Shown here: piece after piece, positions 1 through 4,925 of the stretch | How positions within the stretch are numbered: the first letter of the stretch is position 1 | How the letters are laid out: every line of letters starts with the position of its first letter | Origin: Syntrophaceae bacterium UBA5744 | Lineage (GTDB): Bacteria > Desulfobacterota > Syntrophia > Syntrophales > UBA2192 | DNA: 6,217 nucleotides | Reading direction: 5' to 3' | NCBI GenBank assembly: GCA_002419215.1 | Contig: DIFQ01000134.1 | Coordinates: 1-6,217 of the forward strand | The notes under the pieces: generated by a model | Seen by the model: the letters and a program-made list of their open reading frames with translations, nothing else | What the model was told of the DNA's origin: nothing | Database searches by the model: none | Made by a program: the position numbers and the translations under genes

Positions 1-27
1 ATACAAGGATTGAGGTGAGGGTGAAAT

Positions 28-48
28 TCCCCTTCCTCTGAGAGGGGA
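28..48 (+). promoter_or_regulatory. folK ribosome binding site within a short hairpin
   Basis: TCCCCT (28-33) can pair with AGGGGA (43-48) across a 9-nt loop. The 3' arm contains the purine-rich Shine-Dalgarno sequence GAGGGG used by the TTG start at 54. The stretch just upstream (14-26, GGTGAGGGTGAAA) matches 13 nt of the palindromic repeat at 2526-2538, so the folK ribosome binding site appears to lie at the edge of a repeat copy that begins outside the window. Whether the 6-bp stem limits translation is speculative. Confidence 0.35.
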
Positions 49-53
49 TTGAA

Positions 54-557
54 TTGAGTGTGTCCGTCATCGCATATCTGGGCATTGGCAGTAACCTTGG
101 CGACCCGGTAGAGAACTGCCGTACGGCTCTGCGCGAGATCGCGTCTCTGAAAAACGTGCAGGTGCTCCGACGGTCGTCCCTGTACAGGACGGAGCCTGTC
201 GGAGACAGGCTGCAGGACTGGTTTGTCAACGGGGTTGTGGAAATCCGCACGACCTTCACGGCCCCGCAGCTGCTCAAGGCGCTGCAGTGGGTTGAACAGG
301 CCCTGGGCCGCGAGAGAAGAGAGCGCTGGGGTCCCAGGACGATCGACATCGACATCCTCCTGTACGGCCAGGAGATCATAAAGACCGAGAGCCTCGTCGT
401 TCCGCACCCCGAGTTGCACAAGCGACGGTTCGTTCTTGCGCCGATCAACGAGGTTGCGCCCTATGTCATTCACGCGCTTTTCGGCGTATCGATGAAAGGG
501 CTCCTGGACCGGCTGGAAGATGACCACGCCGTCGAGCGGATCGACGAGGACTGGTAG
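54..557 (+). CDS. folK: 2-amino-4-hydroxy-6-hydroxymethyldihydropteridine pyrophosphokinase (HPPK)
   Basis: FolK transfers pyrophosphate from ATP to 6-hydroxymethyl-7,8-dihydropterin, the step before dihydropteroate synthase in cytoplasmic folate synthesis. The 167-residue product has the usual family length. Visible motifs are the N-terminal LGIGSNLGD (9-17), the HPPK signature RWGPRTIDIDIL (91-102), whose Asp98 and Asp100 correspond to the Mg-binding pair of E. coli HPPK, and the C-terminal VPHPELHKRRFVLAPINEVAP block (split here as VPHPELHKRR 116-125 and FVLAPINEVAP 126-136). The start is a TTG at 54, preceded at 6 nt by GAGGGG (42-47). A GTG at 60 is the alternative but sits farther from this site. 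It is the first gene of a same-strand run and is followed by a 150-bp gap. No frame damage is seen. Identity is secure; the exact start is less so. Confidence 0.95.
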   Translation: MSVSVIAYLGIGSNLGDPVENCRTALREIASLKNVQVLRRSSLYRTEPVGDRLQDWFVNGVVEIRTTFTAPQLLKALQWVEQALGRERRERWGPRTIDIDILLYGQEIIKTESLVVPHPELHKRRFVLAPINEVAPYVIHALFGVSMKGLLDRLEDDHAVERIDEDW

Positions 558-577
558 AAGGGCCACGCGTGAAGAAA

Positions 578-609
578 GAAGTTGAGAAGGTAAGAAGGTA
601 GGAAGCTTG
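578..609 (+). repeat. 8-nt-period degenerate tandem array, four units
   Basis: Four consecutive octamers, GAAGTTGA, GAAGGTAA, GAAGGTAG and GAAGCTTG, lie 20 nt after the folK stop codon. They share GAAG at the same phase and vary in the last four bases. The period matches the octamer arrays at 2399-2440 and 5936-5959, although the unit sequence differs. The array lies outside any credible gene. Function unknown. Confidence 0.6.
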
Positions 610-641
610 GAGAATCCGTCGTTGGCGGACGTACGAGATCG

Positions 642-670
642 CTTTGCCGGCAGAGGAAGTTCCGGCAAAG
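642..670 (+). other. Perfect 9-bp inverted repeat (hairpin) between folK and the next gene
   Basis: CTTTGCCGG (642-650) and CCGGCAAAG (662-670) are perfect reverse complements separated by 11 nt. No T-tract follows on either strand, so this is not a canonical intrinsic terminator. It sits 37 nt upstream of the ATG at 708 and could be an RNA processing or stability element, or a regulator-binding palindrome. The structure is directly visible; its role is not. Confidence 0.45.
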
Positions 671-707
671 GCGCTCGGAAAACAAGCTCAATGGGAGAAA
701 ACGAAGC

Positions 708-974
708 ATGTTTCGTTTCATGGTGATTGGCATCGTCCTGATCCTGGCGTATCTGCTCCTGAAGAGATTTCTCTTCCCTTCGCGCCGCGTCGATGATCGC
801 AGTCGGGACGACAGGAGGATCAAGGGGGAGGAACTCGTGGAGGATCCCCAATGTCACACCTATGTCCCTGTCAGCGTGGCATACCGTGTGAGCGTGGATG
901 GAAAAACGCTTTATTTCTGCAGTAAAGAATGTTACAGAAAATTCCGTGAAAAGGGCGGGCACGTCCCCGATTGA
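708..974 (+). CDS. Small membrane-anchored PP0621/YHS-like Cys-motif protein
   Basis: This 88-residue protein has one N-terminal hydrophobic segment (about residues 4-18), a short basic and very polar linker (about 19-42), and a C-terminal domain reading DPQCHTYVPV (46-55) followed by LYFCSKECYRKF (68-79). The DPxC ... YFCSxxC...F pattern (Cys49, Cys71, Cys75) is that of YHS/TRASH-type metal-binding domains and of the small PP0621-like proteins found in many proteobacteria. The probable topology is an inner-membrane anchor with a small metal-binding domain. The ATG at 708 has a purine-rich GGGAGA 9 nt upstream. It lies between folK and transaldolase in the same direction, with 150-bp and 72-bp gaps, so co-transcription is possible but unproven. 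The bound metal and the biological role are unknown. Confidence 0.85.
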   Translation: MFRFMVIGIVLILAYLLLKRFLFPSRRVDDRSRDDRRIKGEELVEDPQCHTYVPVSVAYRVSVDGKTLYFCSKECYRKFREKGGHVPD

Positions 975-1046
975 TTCCCCTTCCGTCTACGACCCCGTCG
1001 CATCAGGCGGGAAATTCTGTATAGGATTCAGGTGCTTGGAGGCTTC

Positions 1047-1691
1047 ATGAAGTTTTTCATCGATTCGGCCAATATCAGTGAGATCAAGGAGGCGCTCAGC
1101 CTCGGCATGTGCGACGGGGTGACGACGAACCCCAGCCTCGTGGCCAGGGAGAAGAGGCCTTTCAACGACGTGGTGAAAGAGATCCTGGAAGCCGTGCCAG
1201 GCCCCGTGAGCCTCGAGGTGGTGAGCCTCGATGCGGCGGGCATGGTGGCCGAGGCGAAGAAGCTCGTCGAGCTGGGAGGCAACGTCGTCATCAAGGTCCC
1301 CCTCACGACGGAAGGGCTCAAGGCGACGAAGATCCTCTCCGGCGAGGGCATCGATGTGAACGAGACGCTCATCTTCTCGCCGGTCCAGGCCCTGATGGCG
1401 GCGAAGGCCGGCGCGGCCTACGTGAGCCCTTTCGTGGGCAGGCTCGATGACGTGGCCCAGAACGGCATGGAACTGGTGGAACAGATCCTCAGCATTTTCG
1501 ACAACTACGGTTTTACAACGGAGGTCATCGTGGCCAGCGTGCGCCACCCCATGCACGTCCTCGAGGCCGCCATGCTGGGCGCCGACATCGCCACGATCCC
1601 CTTTGGCGTGATCGCCCAGCTGGCGAAGCACCCCCTGACCGACGTTGGGATCGAAAAATTCCTGGCGGACTGGAAGAAGGTCCCGAAGTAA
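1047..1691 (+). CDS. tal: Transaldolase, small TalC/fructose-6-phosphate-aldolase-like subfamily
   Basis: This enzyme is a Schiff-base TIM-barrel aldolase of the pentose phosphate pathway that moves dihydroxyacetone between sugar phosphates. The 214 residues fit the short TalC/FSA subfamily. Visible active-site features are FIDSA with Asp6, TTNPS with Asn28, the Schiff-base lysine Lys83 in VVIKVPLT, and SPFVGRLDD with Phe129. In true fructose-6-phosphate aldolases the position of Phe129 is Tyr, and Phe is typical of transaldolases, which favours transaldolase activity. I chose the ATG at 1047 because GGAGG (1038-1042) lies 4 nt upstream and the family begins MKFFIDSA; an in-frame GTG at 1032 would add five residues and overlap that site. 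pgsA starts 12 nt after the stop, indicating an operon. Confidence 0.94.
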   Translation: MKFFIDSANISEIKEALSLGMCDGVTTNPSLVAREKRPFNDVVKEILEAVPGPVSLEVVSLDAAGMVAEAKKLVELGGNVVIKVPLTTEGLKATKILSGEGIDVNETLIFSPVQALMAAKAGAAYVSPFVGRLDDVAQNGMELVEQILSIFDNYGFTTEVIVASVRHPMHVLEAAMLGADIATIPFGVIAQLAKHPLTDVGIEKFLADWKKVPK

Positions 1692-1703
1692 ACAGGGTTC
1701 CTG

Positions 1704-2321
1704 ATGGAAAAGGCCGTGATACTCATCGACATTCTCAAGAGGTATTTCGACCGCTTGCCGATTCGCGCCGAGAACCGGTGGATCATCAACCTGCCCAACG
1801 CCATCACGCTGCTGCGCATCGGCGTCCTCCCGATCCTGTTCCTGATCCTGCTGGAACCGGGGGAGGCGATGAGCCTCGTCATCTCGATCCTCTTTATCCT
1901 GGCTGCCCTCACCGATCTCCTCGACGGGTACGTGGCGAGGCGCTACAACATCGTGACCCGCATGGGGAAGCTCCTGGACCCCATCGCCGACAAGATCATC
2001 ATGAGCGCGGCCCTGATTCTCCTCATCCCCGTGGGACGGGCGCCCGCGTGGGTCGTGGCCCTCATGATCATGCGGGACTTCGCCGTGGACGGGCTTCGCA
2101 GCATGGCCGCCGCGGAAGGTCATGTCATCGAGGCAAGCCGGCTCGGCAAATACAAGACCCTCTGCCAGATCGTCGCCGTTTCCGCCCTCATCATCCATTA
2201 CCCGATCTACGGCATCGACCCGAGCAGCATCGGGACGATGTTCCTCTACGTCGCCCTGGCCCTGTCGCTGTGGTCGGGGTTTGATTATCTGGTCAAATTC
2301 TACCGCACCACGCTTGTGTAA
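1704..2321 (+). CDS. pgsA: CDP-diacylglycerol--glycerol-3-phosphate 3-phosphatidyltransferase
   Basis: PgsA makes phosphatidylglycerophosphate from CDP-diacylglycerol and glycerol-3-phosphate in the inner membrane, the committed step to phosphatidylglycerol and cardiolipin. The full CDP-alcohol phosphotransferase motif is present: Asp71, Asp74-Gly75, Ala78-Arg79, Gly88, Asp92 and Asp96 with the exact D-x2-DG-x2-AR-x8-G-x3-D-x3-D spacing. The N-terminal NLPNAITLLRI (29-39) and the later SRLGKYKT block are typical of PgsA rather than phosphatidylserine synthase. Several hydrophobic segments are visible, roughly 36-70 and 97 to the C-terminus. The 205-residue length includes about 28 residues before the NLPN motif, somewhat longer than many PgsA. 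The ATG at 1704 has only a weak AGGG upstream and follows transaldolase by 12 nt, suggesting coupled expression. Confidence 0.93.
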   Translation: MEKAVILIDILKRYFDRLPIRAENRWIINLPNAITLLRIGVLPILFLILLEPGEAMSLVISILFILAALTDLLDGYVARRYNIVTRMGKLLDPIADKIIMSAALILLIPVGRAPAWVVALMIMRDFAVDGLRSMAAAEGHVIEASRLGKYKTLCQIVAVSALIIHYPIYGIDPSSIGTMFLYVALALSLWSGFDYLVKFYRTTLV

Positions 2322-2364
2322 AGACAGTGACCGCTAGTGACCGGTGACCAGTGGAAGAGAATGC

Positions 2365-2392
2365 GGGACCAGGGACAAGGGTGTAGGGACGA
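2365..2392 (+). repeat. 28-nt dispersed direct repeat, copy 1
   Basis: These 28 nt begin GGGACCAGGGAC and end GTAGGGACGA, and are identical to 5906-5933 in the same orientation. The flanking bases differ at both ends (C/A before, A/T after), so 28 nt is the exact shared length. It is followed after 6 nt by an octamer array. Two perfect copies 3.5 kb apart in convergent spacers suggest a dispersed genomic repeat family. Confidence 0.85.
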
Positions 2393-2398
2393 AAGAAG

Positions 2399-2440
2399 TG
2401 TCTGAGTGTTCGAGTGCCCGAGTGTCTCAGTGCCTGAGTG
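2399..2440 (+). repeat. 8-nt-period degenerate tandem array, five units
   Basis: Five contiguous octamers, TGTCTGAG, TGTTCGAG, TGCCCGAG, TGTCTCAG and TGCCTGAG, are followed by a partial TG. All begin with TG and end with AG, with variation mainly at positions 3-6. The preceding GAAAGAAG (2391-2398) is also conserved in the inverted copy at 5952-5967. The degenerate but strictly phased units argue for repeat expansion followed by drift. No coding function is evident. Confidence 0.75.
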
Positions 2441-2496
2441 AAGACACAAGAAAGAAAGTCATCGCGAGCCGAGCCTCTTGAGACCCTTTCCATAAT

Positions 2497-2592
2497 CTCC
2501 CTCTCCCTTGAGGGGAGAGGGCAGGGGTGAGGGTGAAAAAAGGTATGGGGATCAGTCCCCCTCACCTCGGTCCTCTCCCTCGAGGGGAGAGG
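2497..2592. repeat. Inverted pair of REP-like palindromes
   Basis: The left unit has a 9-bp stem, CCCTCTCCC (2499-2507) with GGGAGAGGG (2513-2521), followed by GGGGTGAGGGTGA. The right unit has CCTCTCCC (2572-2579) with GGGAGAGG (2585-2592), preceded by CCCCCTCACCTCGG. The right unit is the left one in reverse orientation, so the two can also pair with each other over about 35 nt around a loop near 2539-2554. This is the architecture of REP doublets (BIME/REPIN type). It lies in the convergent spacer and may aid 3'-end formation or mRNA stability for both flanking transcripts, which is inference. Confidence 0.7.
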
Positions 2593-2651
2593 AAGATTAA
2601 GGTATTGAGCATTTACAGGTGTGGCGATCCACGCTTGAGAGCTTTGATCAG

Positions 2652-2702
2652 AAAAATCCCCCTCTTTCCCCCTTTTGTAAAGGGGGATGAAAGGGGGATT
2701 TT
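2652..2702. repeat. Long imperfect inverted repeat with C5/G5 tracts
   Basis: The outer arms AAAATCCCCC (2653-2662) and GGGGGATTTT (2693-2702) are perfect complements. The inner arms TCCCCCTTT (2667-2675) and AAAGGGGGA (2679-2687) are also perfect, around a 3-nt loop, with a short mismatched bulge between. Elements of this AAATCCCCC...GGGGGATTT design are common intergenic palindromes in several bacterial phyla. On both strands the 3' arm ends in TTTT (plus strand: GGGGGATTTTATT), so it may act as a bidirectional terminator between the convergent genes. Confidence 0.65.
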
Positions 2703-2723
2703 ATTGCTTTGCGGCTTGTGGCT

Positions 2724-2750
2724 CTGGAAGCGGCTTATTGCCGCTTCCAG
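2724..2750 (-). other. 11-bp perfect hairpin spanning the acyltransferase stop codon
   Basis: CTGGAAGCGGC (2724-2734) and GCCGCTTCCAG (2740-2750) are perfect complements with a 5-nt loop, TTATT. The TAA stop of the minus-strand acyltransferase gene (2735-2737) lies inside that loop, so the last four sense codons form one arm. On the minus strand the hairpin is followed by AGCCACAAGC, not a T-tract, so it is not a textbook intrinsic terminator. It may protect the transcript 3' end or pause polymerase before the repeat at 2652-2702. Confidence 0.55.
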
Positions 2751-3412
2751 GACGCGTCCGCCTCGGCGTAGCCCTCGATCATCCTGCGCTCGACGTCAAG
2801 GCGGATCTCCTCGAACGTTTTCTCATCGAGTTGCCTCGGGACGGAGATGAAGTCCCCGGCCCTCAGCAGGACGCGGCTGAAGGGTTTGGGGATCATGAAG
2901 CGGTCCCAGCTGTTGAAAATGAACGGGTTTTCGTAGGAGATGTACCCGGGGCATACGACGGCGCCCGTCTGCGACGCCAGGGCGATCAGGCCGGGCTTGA
3001 TGATCTGCGGGGGCCCCTGGGGGCCGTCGACGATGTGCCCGCTCATCCGGTATTTCTCGACGCCGGCGATCATTTCCTGGAGGGCCTTCTTCCCGCCGCG
3101 GGAGGTCGAGCCCCGCACGGGGACCCATCCGATGCGGGCGACCACGTCGGAGACAAAATCGCCGTCCCGGCTTTGGCTGATCATGATGCAGGGGTTCATT
3201 CCGAAGATCCGGGGGACGAAGAAACCGCTGAAGAAGCGCTGGTGCCAGCAGGCGAAGACAATGGTCCCGCCCTTCGAGATGTGGTCCTGCACCCTCTCGA
3301 CGCCATCGGGAATGACCGTGATGGTCTTCGCGTGCAGGCTGCAGACGTGGTAGCCAAACGAGATGAGGAAGTTTTTGGCGATAAAGAATTTGATGTCTTT
3401 TACGATGCCCAT
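2735..3412 (-). CDS. Lysophospholipid acyltransferase-like protein, DUF374 family
   Basis: The 225-residue product matches the DUF374 group of the PlsC/LpxL-like acyltransferase superfamily. Visible blocks are an FACWHQRFF motif with likely catalytic His57, ISQSRDGD (78-85), WVPVRGSTSRGG (96-107), and VDGPQGPPQIIKPG (128-141) followed by LASQTGAVVCPG. DUF374 proteins are thought to acylate lipids or lipid A precursors at the inner face of the inner membrane. The HX4D aspartate of classic PlsC is not seen after His57, as expected for this family. The N-terminus is amphipathic or hydrophobic (about 8-24) with no clear cleavage site. The ATG (3410-3412) has AGGA 7 nt upstream. It lies 191 bp downstream of the radical SAM gene on the same strand. 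The specific acyl donor and acceptor cannot be told from sequence. Confidence 0.85.
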   Translation of the reverse strand: MGIVKDIKFFIAKNFLISFGYHVCSLHAKTITVIPDGVERVQDHISKGGTIVFACWHQRFFSGFFVPRIFGMNPCIMISQSRDGDFVSDVVARIGWVPVRGSTSRGGKKALQEMIAGVEKYRMSGHIVDGPQGPPQIIKPGLIALASQTGAVVCPGYISYENPFIFNSWDRFMIPKPFSRVLLRAGDFISVPRQLDEKTFEEIRLDVERRMIEGYAEADASWKRQ

Positions 3413-3501
3413 GGGTTCATCCTGTTATCTTCGAATCCCGTTTCTTTCAAGGGAAAATCTCCCTTCGGCCTGATCGGGGATTGTCCGCTGCCGATGGGAA
3501 A

Positions 3502-3524
3502 GGGCCTCGGATGAACGAGGGCCC
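3502..3524 (-). other. Imperfect hairpin between radical SAM and acyltransferase genes
   Basis: GGGCCTCG (3502-3509) pairs with CGAGGGCCC (3516-3524) with one bulged G and a 6-nt loop. On the minus strand the hairpin is followed by TTTCCC, a very poor T-tract. Another small stem (AAGGGA 3449-3454 with TCCCTT 3460-3465) lies nearer the acyltransferase. The 191-bp spacer otherwise shows no gene. It could be an attenuator or partial terminator between the two minus-strand genes; support is weak. Confidence 0.25.
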
Positions 3525-3603
3525 CCGACGTCAACGGTTCGCGAAACGGGAAGGCCGGGATCGGCCGCGCGAGCGCCCTCCACGCCTTCGAAACCCGGAG
3601 ATC

Positions 3604-4605
3604 TCAATGCCTGTCCCGGTAAAATCGAGACGGACCTTCGAGCAGTTCCCATCCGCTTTCCTGAAAGAGGATCCGGCAACTCCGGACGGTCTCGCCCCTG
3701 CCTTCCTCCGTTCTCTCCCGCGTGTCACGCGGGTTGGCCCCTGATTCAGCCCAGAAGAGGTTGGCGCCGGCGACAGCCCCGAGCGTGCAGGGTTCGTGTG
3801 TGCAGTTTCCCGTCACGCTCCGGGGGACGCCGAGTCTCGTGACGGCCACGATCTGCGCCATTCTGAGTTCGCTGATCATCCCCAGTCTCGCCATGTCGGT
3901 TCCGGGAATCGGAATGCGCCGCGCCGCGCCGCTGTATGCGGGGTTGAACGAGCCCGTGAAGAGAATCATCTCGGCGATCTCCTCGTTCGTATGCTCCGGA
4001 CCGACGGGCTCGACGCAGGTGCCGACGCTCAGGCCGGCCTCCAGGAAGTTTTTGATGCTGGCTTTGCGCCGGCGCGAGGGGATCCCCGTATCCGACCCCT
4101 CGCGCAGTCTCACGGCATGGTAGACGCCGGTGAAACCGGCGTCCTTGACTTGCCGGGCGTTTTGCGGGGGCTGGTCGCCGATATTGGCGACCAGTACGGT
4201 CTGCGGCTTCAGGTTCCGCCTCACTTCCCGTGAGATCTCGAGGAACAGCTCGAAGGGATAGAATGCCGTTGTCATCACGAAGACGGCGCTGGCTCCGTCC
4301 TGCTCGAACTGCCTGGCCTGGGCGACGGCCTCTTCCGGCGAGATCCTTGTTTCCCGAGTGAAAACGCCGTTTTTCTGAGCAAAGGAGCAGAAGGCGCAAT
4401 TGCAGGCGCACGGCGCGAGGTTCAGGGCGAACTGCGCGTGCACTTCGGCCCTGTTGCCCGACAGTTCCTTCGAGATGCGATTCGATGCCGCCATGATCCG
4501 GTACGACTCGGGGGAATCCGGCGCATAGCGGAGCATCTGCACCAGTTCCTCCGTTGAAAACGGTTCCCCGTTTTGCGATTTTTTCAAGAGCTCATCGATC
4601 TGCAT
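3604..4605 (-). CDS. BioB-like radical SAM protein of unknown specificity
   Basis: The 333-residue protein has the radical SAM motif CX3CX2C as Cys66, Cys70 and Cys73 (sequence CACNCAFC, with an extra Cys68). The layout resembles the biotin synthase/ThiH/HydE branch: an N-terminal helical region (1-60), a barrel with VYHAVRLREGSDTG (161-174) and AGLSVGTCVEPVGPEHTNEE (190-209), and a tail with LGAVAGANLFWAESGANPRD (275-294). In E. coli BioB the [2Fe-2S] ligands are Cys97, Cys128, Cys188 and Arg260. By motif position Cys197 could match Cys188, but the regions expected to hold the other two read FVMTTAFYPFE and VLVANIGDQP, without cysteine. It is therefore unlikely to be a true biotin synthase. 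Cys268 and Cys273 (GNCTHEPC) are further candidate ligands. The ATG (4603-4605) is preceded by GAGGGGG at about 4 nt. Substrate unknown. Confidence 0.85.
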   Translation of the reverse strand: MQIDELLKKSQNGEPFSTEELVQMLRYAPDSPESYRIMAASNRISKELSGNRAEVHAQFALNLAPCACNCAFCSFAQKNGVFTRETRISPEEAVAQARQFEQDGASAVFVMTTAFYPFELFLEISREVRRNLKPQTVLVANIGDQPPQNARQVKDAGFTGVYHAVRLREGSDTGIPSRRRKASIKNFLEAGLSVGTCVEPVGPEHTNEEIAEMILFTGSFNPAYSGAARRIPIPGTDMARLGMISELRMAQIVAVTRLGVPRSVTGNCTHEPCTLGAVAGANLFWAESGANPRDTRERTEEGRGETVRSCRILFQESGWELLEGPSRFYRDRH

Positions 4606-4621
4606 GGCACCCCCTCGGGAG

Positions 4622-4659
4622 GCGGATCCCTTTTCGGTGAATCCCGCTGCCGGATCCGC
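4622..4659 (-). promoter_or_regulatory. Leader inverted repeat upstream of the radical SAM gene
   Basis: GCGGATCC (4622-4629) and GGATCCGC (4652-4659) are perfect complements around 22 nt, each holding the palindrome GGATCC. The proximal arm lies 16 bp from the start codon and next to the Shine-Dalgarno (about 4609-4615). It could be a 5'-leader stem or a dyad operator. It matches no riboswitch consensus I recognise. Confidence 0.35.
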
Positions 4660-4687
4660 TTGGCCGGCGCAGGGACGCCCCCTTGTA

Positions 4688-4717
4688 TTTTTAAATGATA
4701 ACCGGCCTGCTTGACAA
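4688..4717 (-). promoter_or_regulatory. Candidate sigma70-type promoter for the radical SAM gene
   Basis: Read on the minus strand, TTGTCA (4717-4712) is followed after 18 nt by TAAAAA (4693-4688), matching five of six and four of six consensus bases. It sits in the AT-rich island and would start transcription near 4681, giving a leader of about 76 nt that includes the inverted repeat at 4622-4659. Spacing and -10 quality are imperfect. Confidence 0.3.
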
Positions 4718-4862
4718 TGAATAAATCATGCTTCCCGGTGTCGCAACCTTCGCAGTCCGCCGCTTCGTTCTCGTCGCCACCCCGGGGGCGGTCCGTTGAC
4801 GGGCCGGGCGGCGTGTACAGGGCCCCGTGAACCTGCCGGATGCGAGGGGGTTTTCTTTGGTC

Positions 4863-4891
4863 TTGAAAAGGCCCGCGGAGTGTTTTATGGT
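4863..4891 (+). promoter_or_regulatory. Candidate sigma70-type promoter for the zinc-ribbon gene
   Basis: TTGAAA (4863-4868) and TATGGT (4886-4891) are separated by exactly 17 nt, matching five of six and four of six consensus bases. Transcription would begin near 4898, about 28 nt before the ATG at 4926. This location favours the downstream start codon over the ATG at 4827. Confidence 0.4.
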
Positions 4892-4925
4892 TCGGTCCTC
4901 ATCGATCACACTCGGAGAGACCGGC

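Larger units (their letters stand above)
2322..2734. other. Gene-free convergent spacer filled with repeats
   Basis: This 413-bp stretch separates two genes pointing at each other (pgsA on + and the DUF374 acyltransferase on -). Reading frames across it are low-complexity and show no protein-family features. It holds, in order, GTGACC-rich short repeats (about 2327-2355), a 28-nt unit (2365-2392), an octamer array (2399-2440), an inverted pair of palindromes (2497-2592), a long C5/G5 inverted repeat (2652-2702) and the start of a strong hairpin (2724-2750). No tRNA, T-tract terminator or clear promoter was found. Confidence 0.8.
4606..4925. other. Divergent intergenic regulatory region
   Basis: This 320-bp stretch separates the minus-strand radical SAM gene from the plus-strand zinc-ribbon gene and should hold promoters for both. 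It contains an inverted repeat near the radical SAM start (4622-4659), an AT-rich island (4685-4730) unusual against the surrounding GC-rich sequence, a GC-rich middle (4740-4830), and a sigma70-like promoter candidate (4863-4891). An in-frame ATG at 4827 could extend the plus-strand gene by 33 residues, but that extension lacks a ribosome binding site and covers the candidate promoter. Confidence 0.65.

Noticed and set aside
987..2198. Long minus-strand open frame (403 codons) opposite transaldolase and pgsA
   Set aside because: It is rich in His, Asp, Arg and Glu with low-complexity composition, matches no family, and lies opposite two clearly recognised genes. It is a GC-driven antisense shadow.
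2399..2440. Octamer array considered as a CRISPR or minisatellite
   Set aside because: The units are 8 nt, contiguous and degenerate, with no spacers and no cas genes nearby. It is a short-period tandem repeat, not CRISPR.
3413..3450. TTGAAA...GATAAC as a promoter for the acyltransferase gene on the minus strand
   Set aside because: The spacer is only 15 nt and the start point would fall at the Shine-Dalgarno itself, giving almost no leader.
2687..3514. Plus-strand open frame opposite the acyltransferase gene
   Set aside because: It overlaps the DUF374 gene, begins inside an inverted repeat, and has biased Asp/Gly/Ala composition with no domain signal.
4711..4739. TTGACA at 4711-4716 as the -35 of a plus-strand promoter
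   Set aside because: No acceptable -10 hexamer follows at 15-19 nt (the sequence there is CCCGGT-like). The same site reads better as TTGTCA on the other strand.
4827..4925. 33-residue N-terminal extension of the zinc-ribbon protein from the ATG at 4827
   Set aside because: There is no Shine-Dalgarno at 4827, the region overlaps a TTGAAA-N17-TATGGT promoter candidate, and a good ribosome binding site precedes the ATG at 4926.
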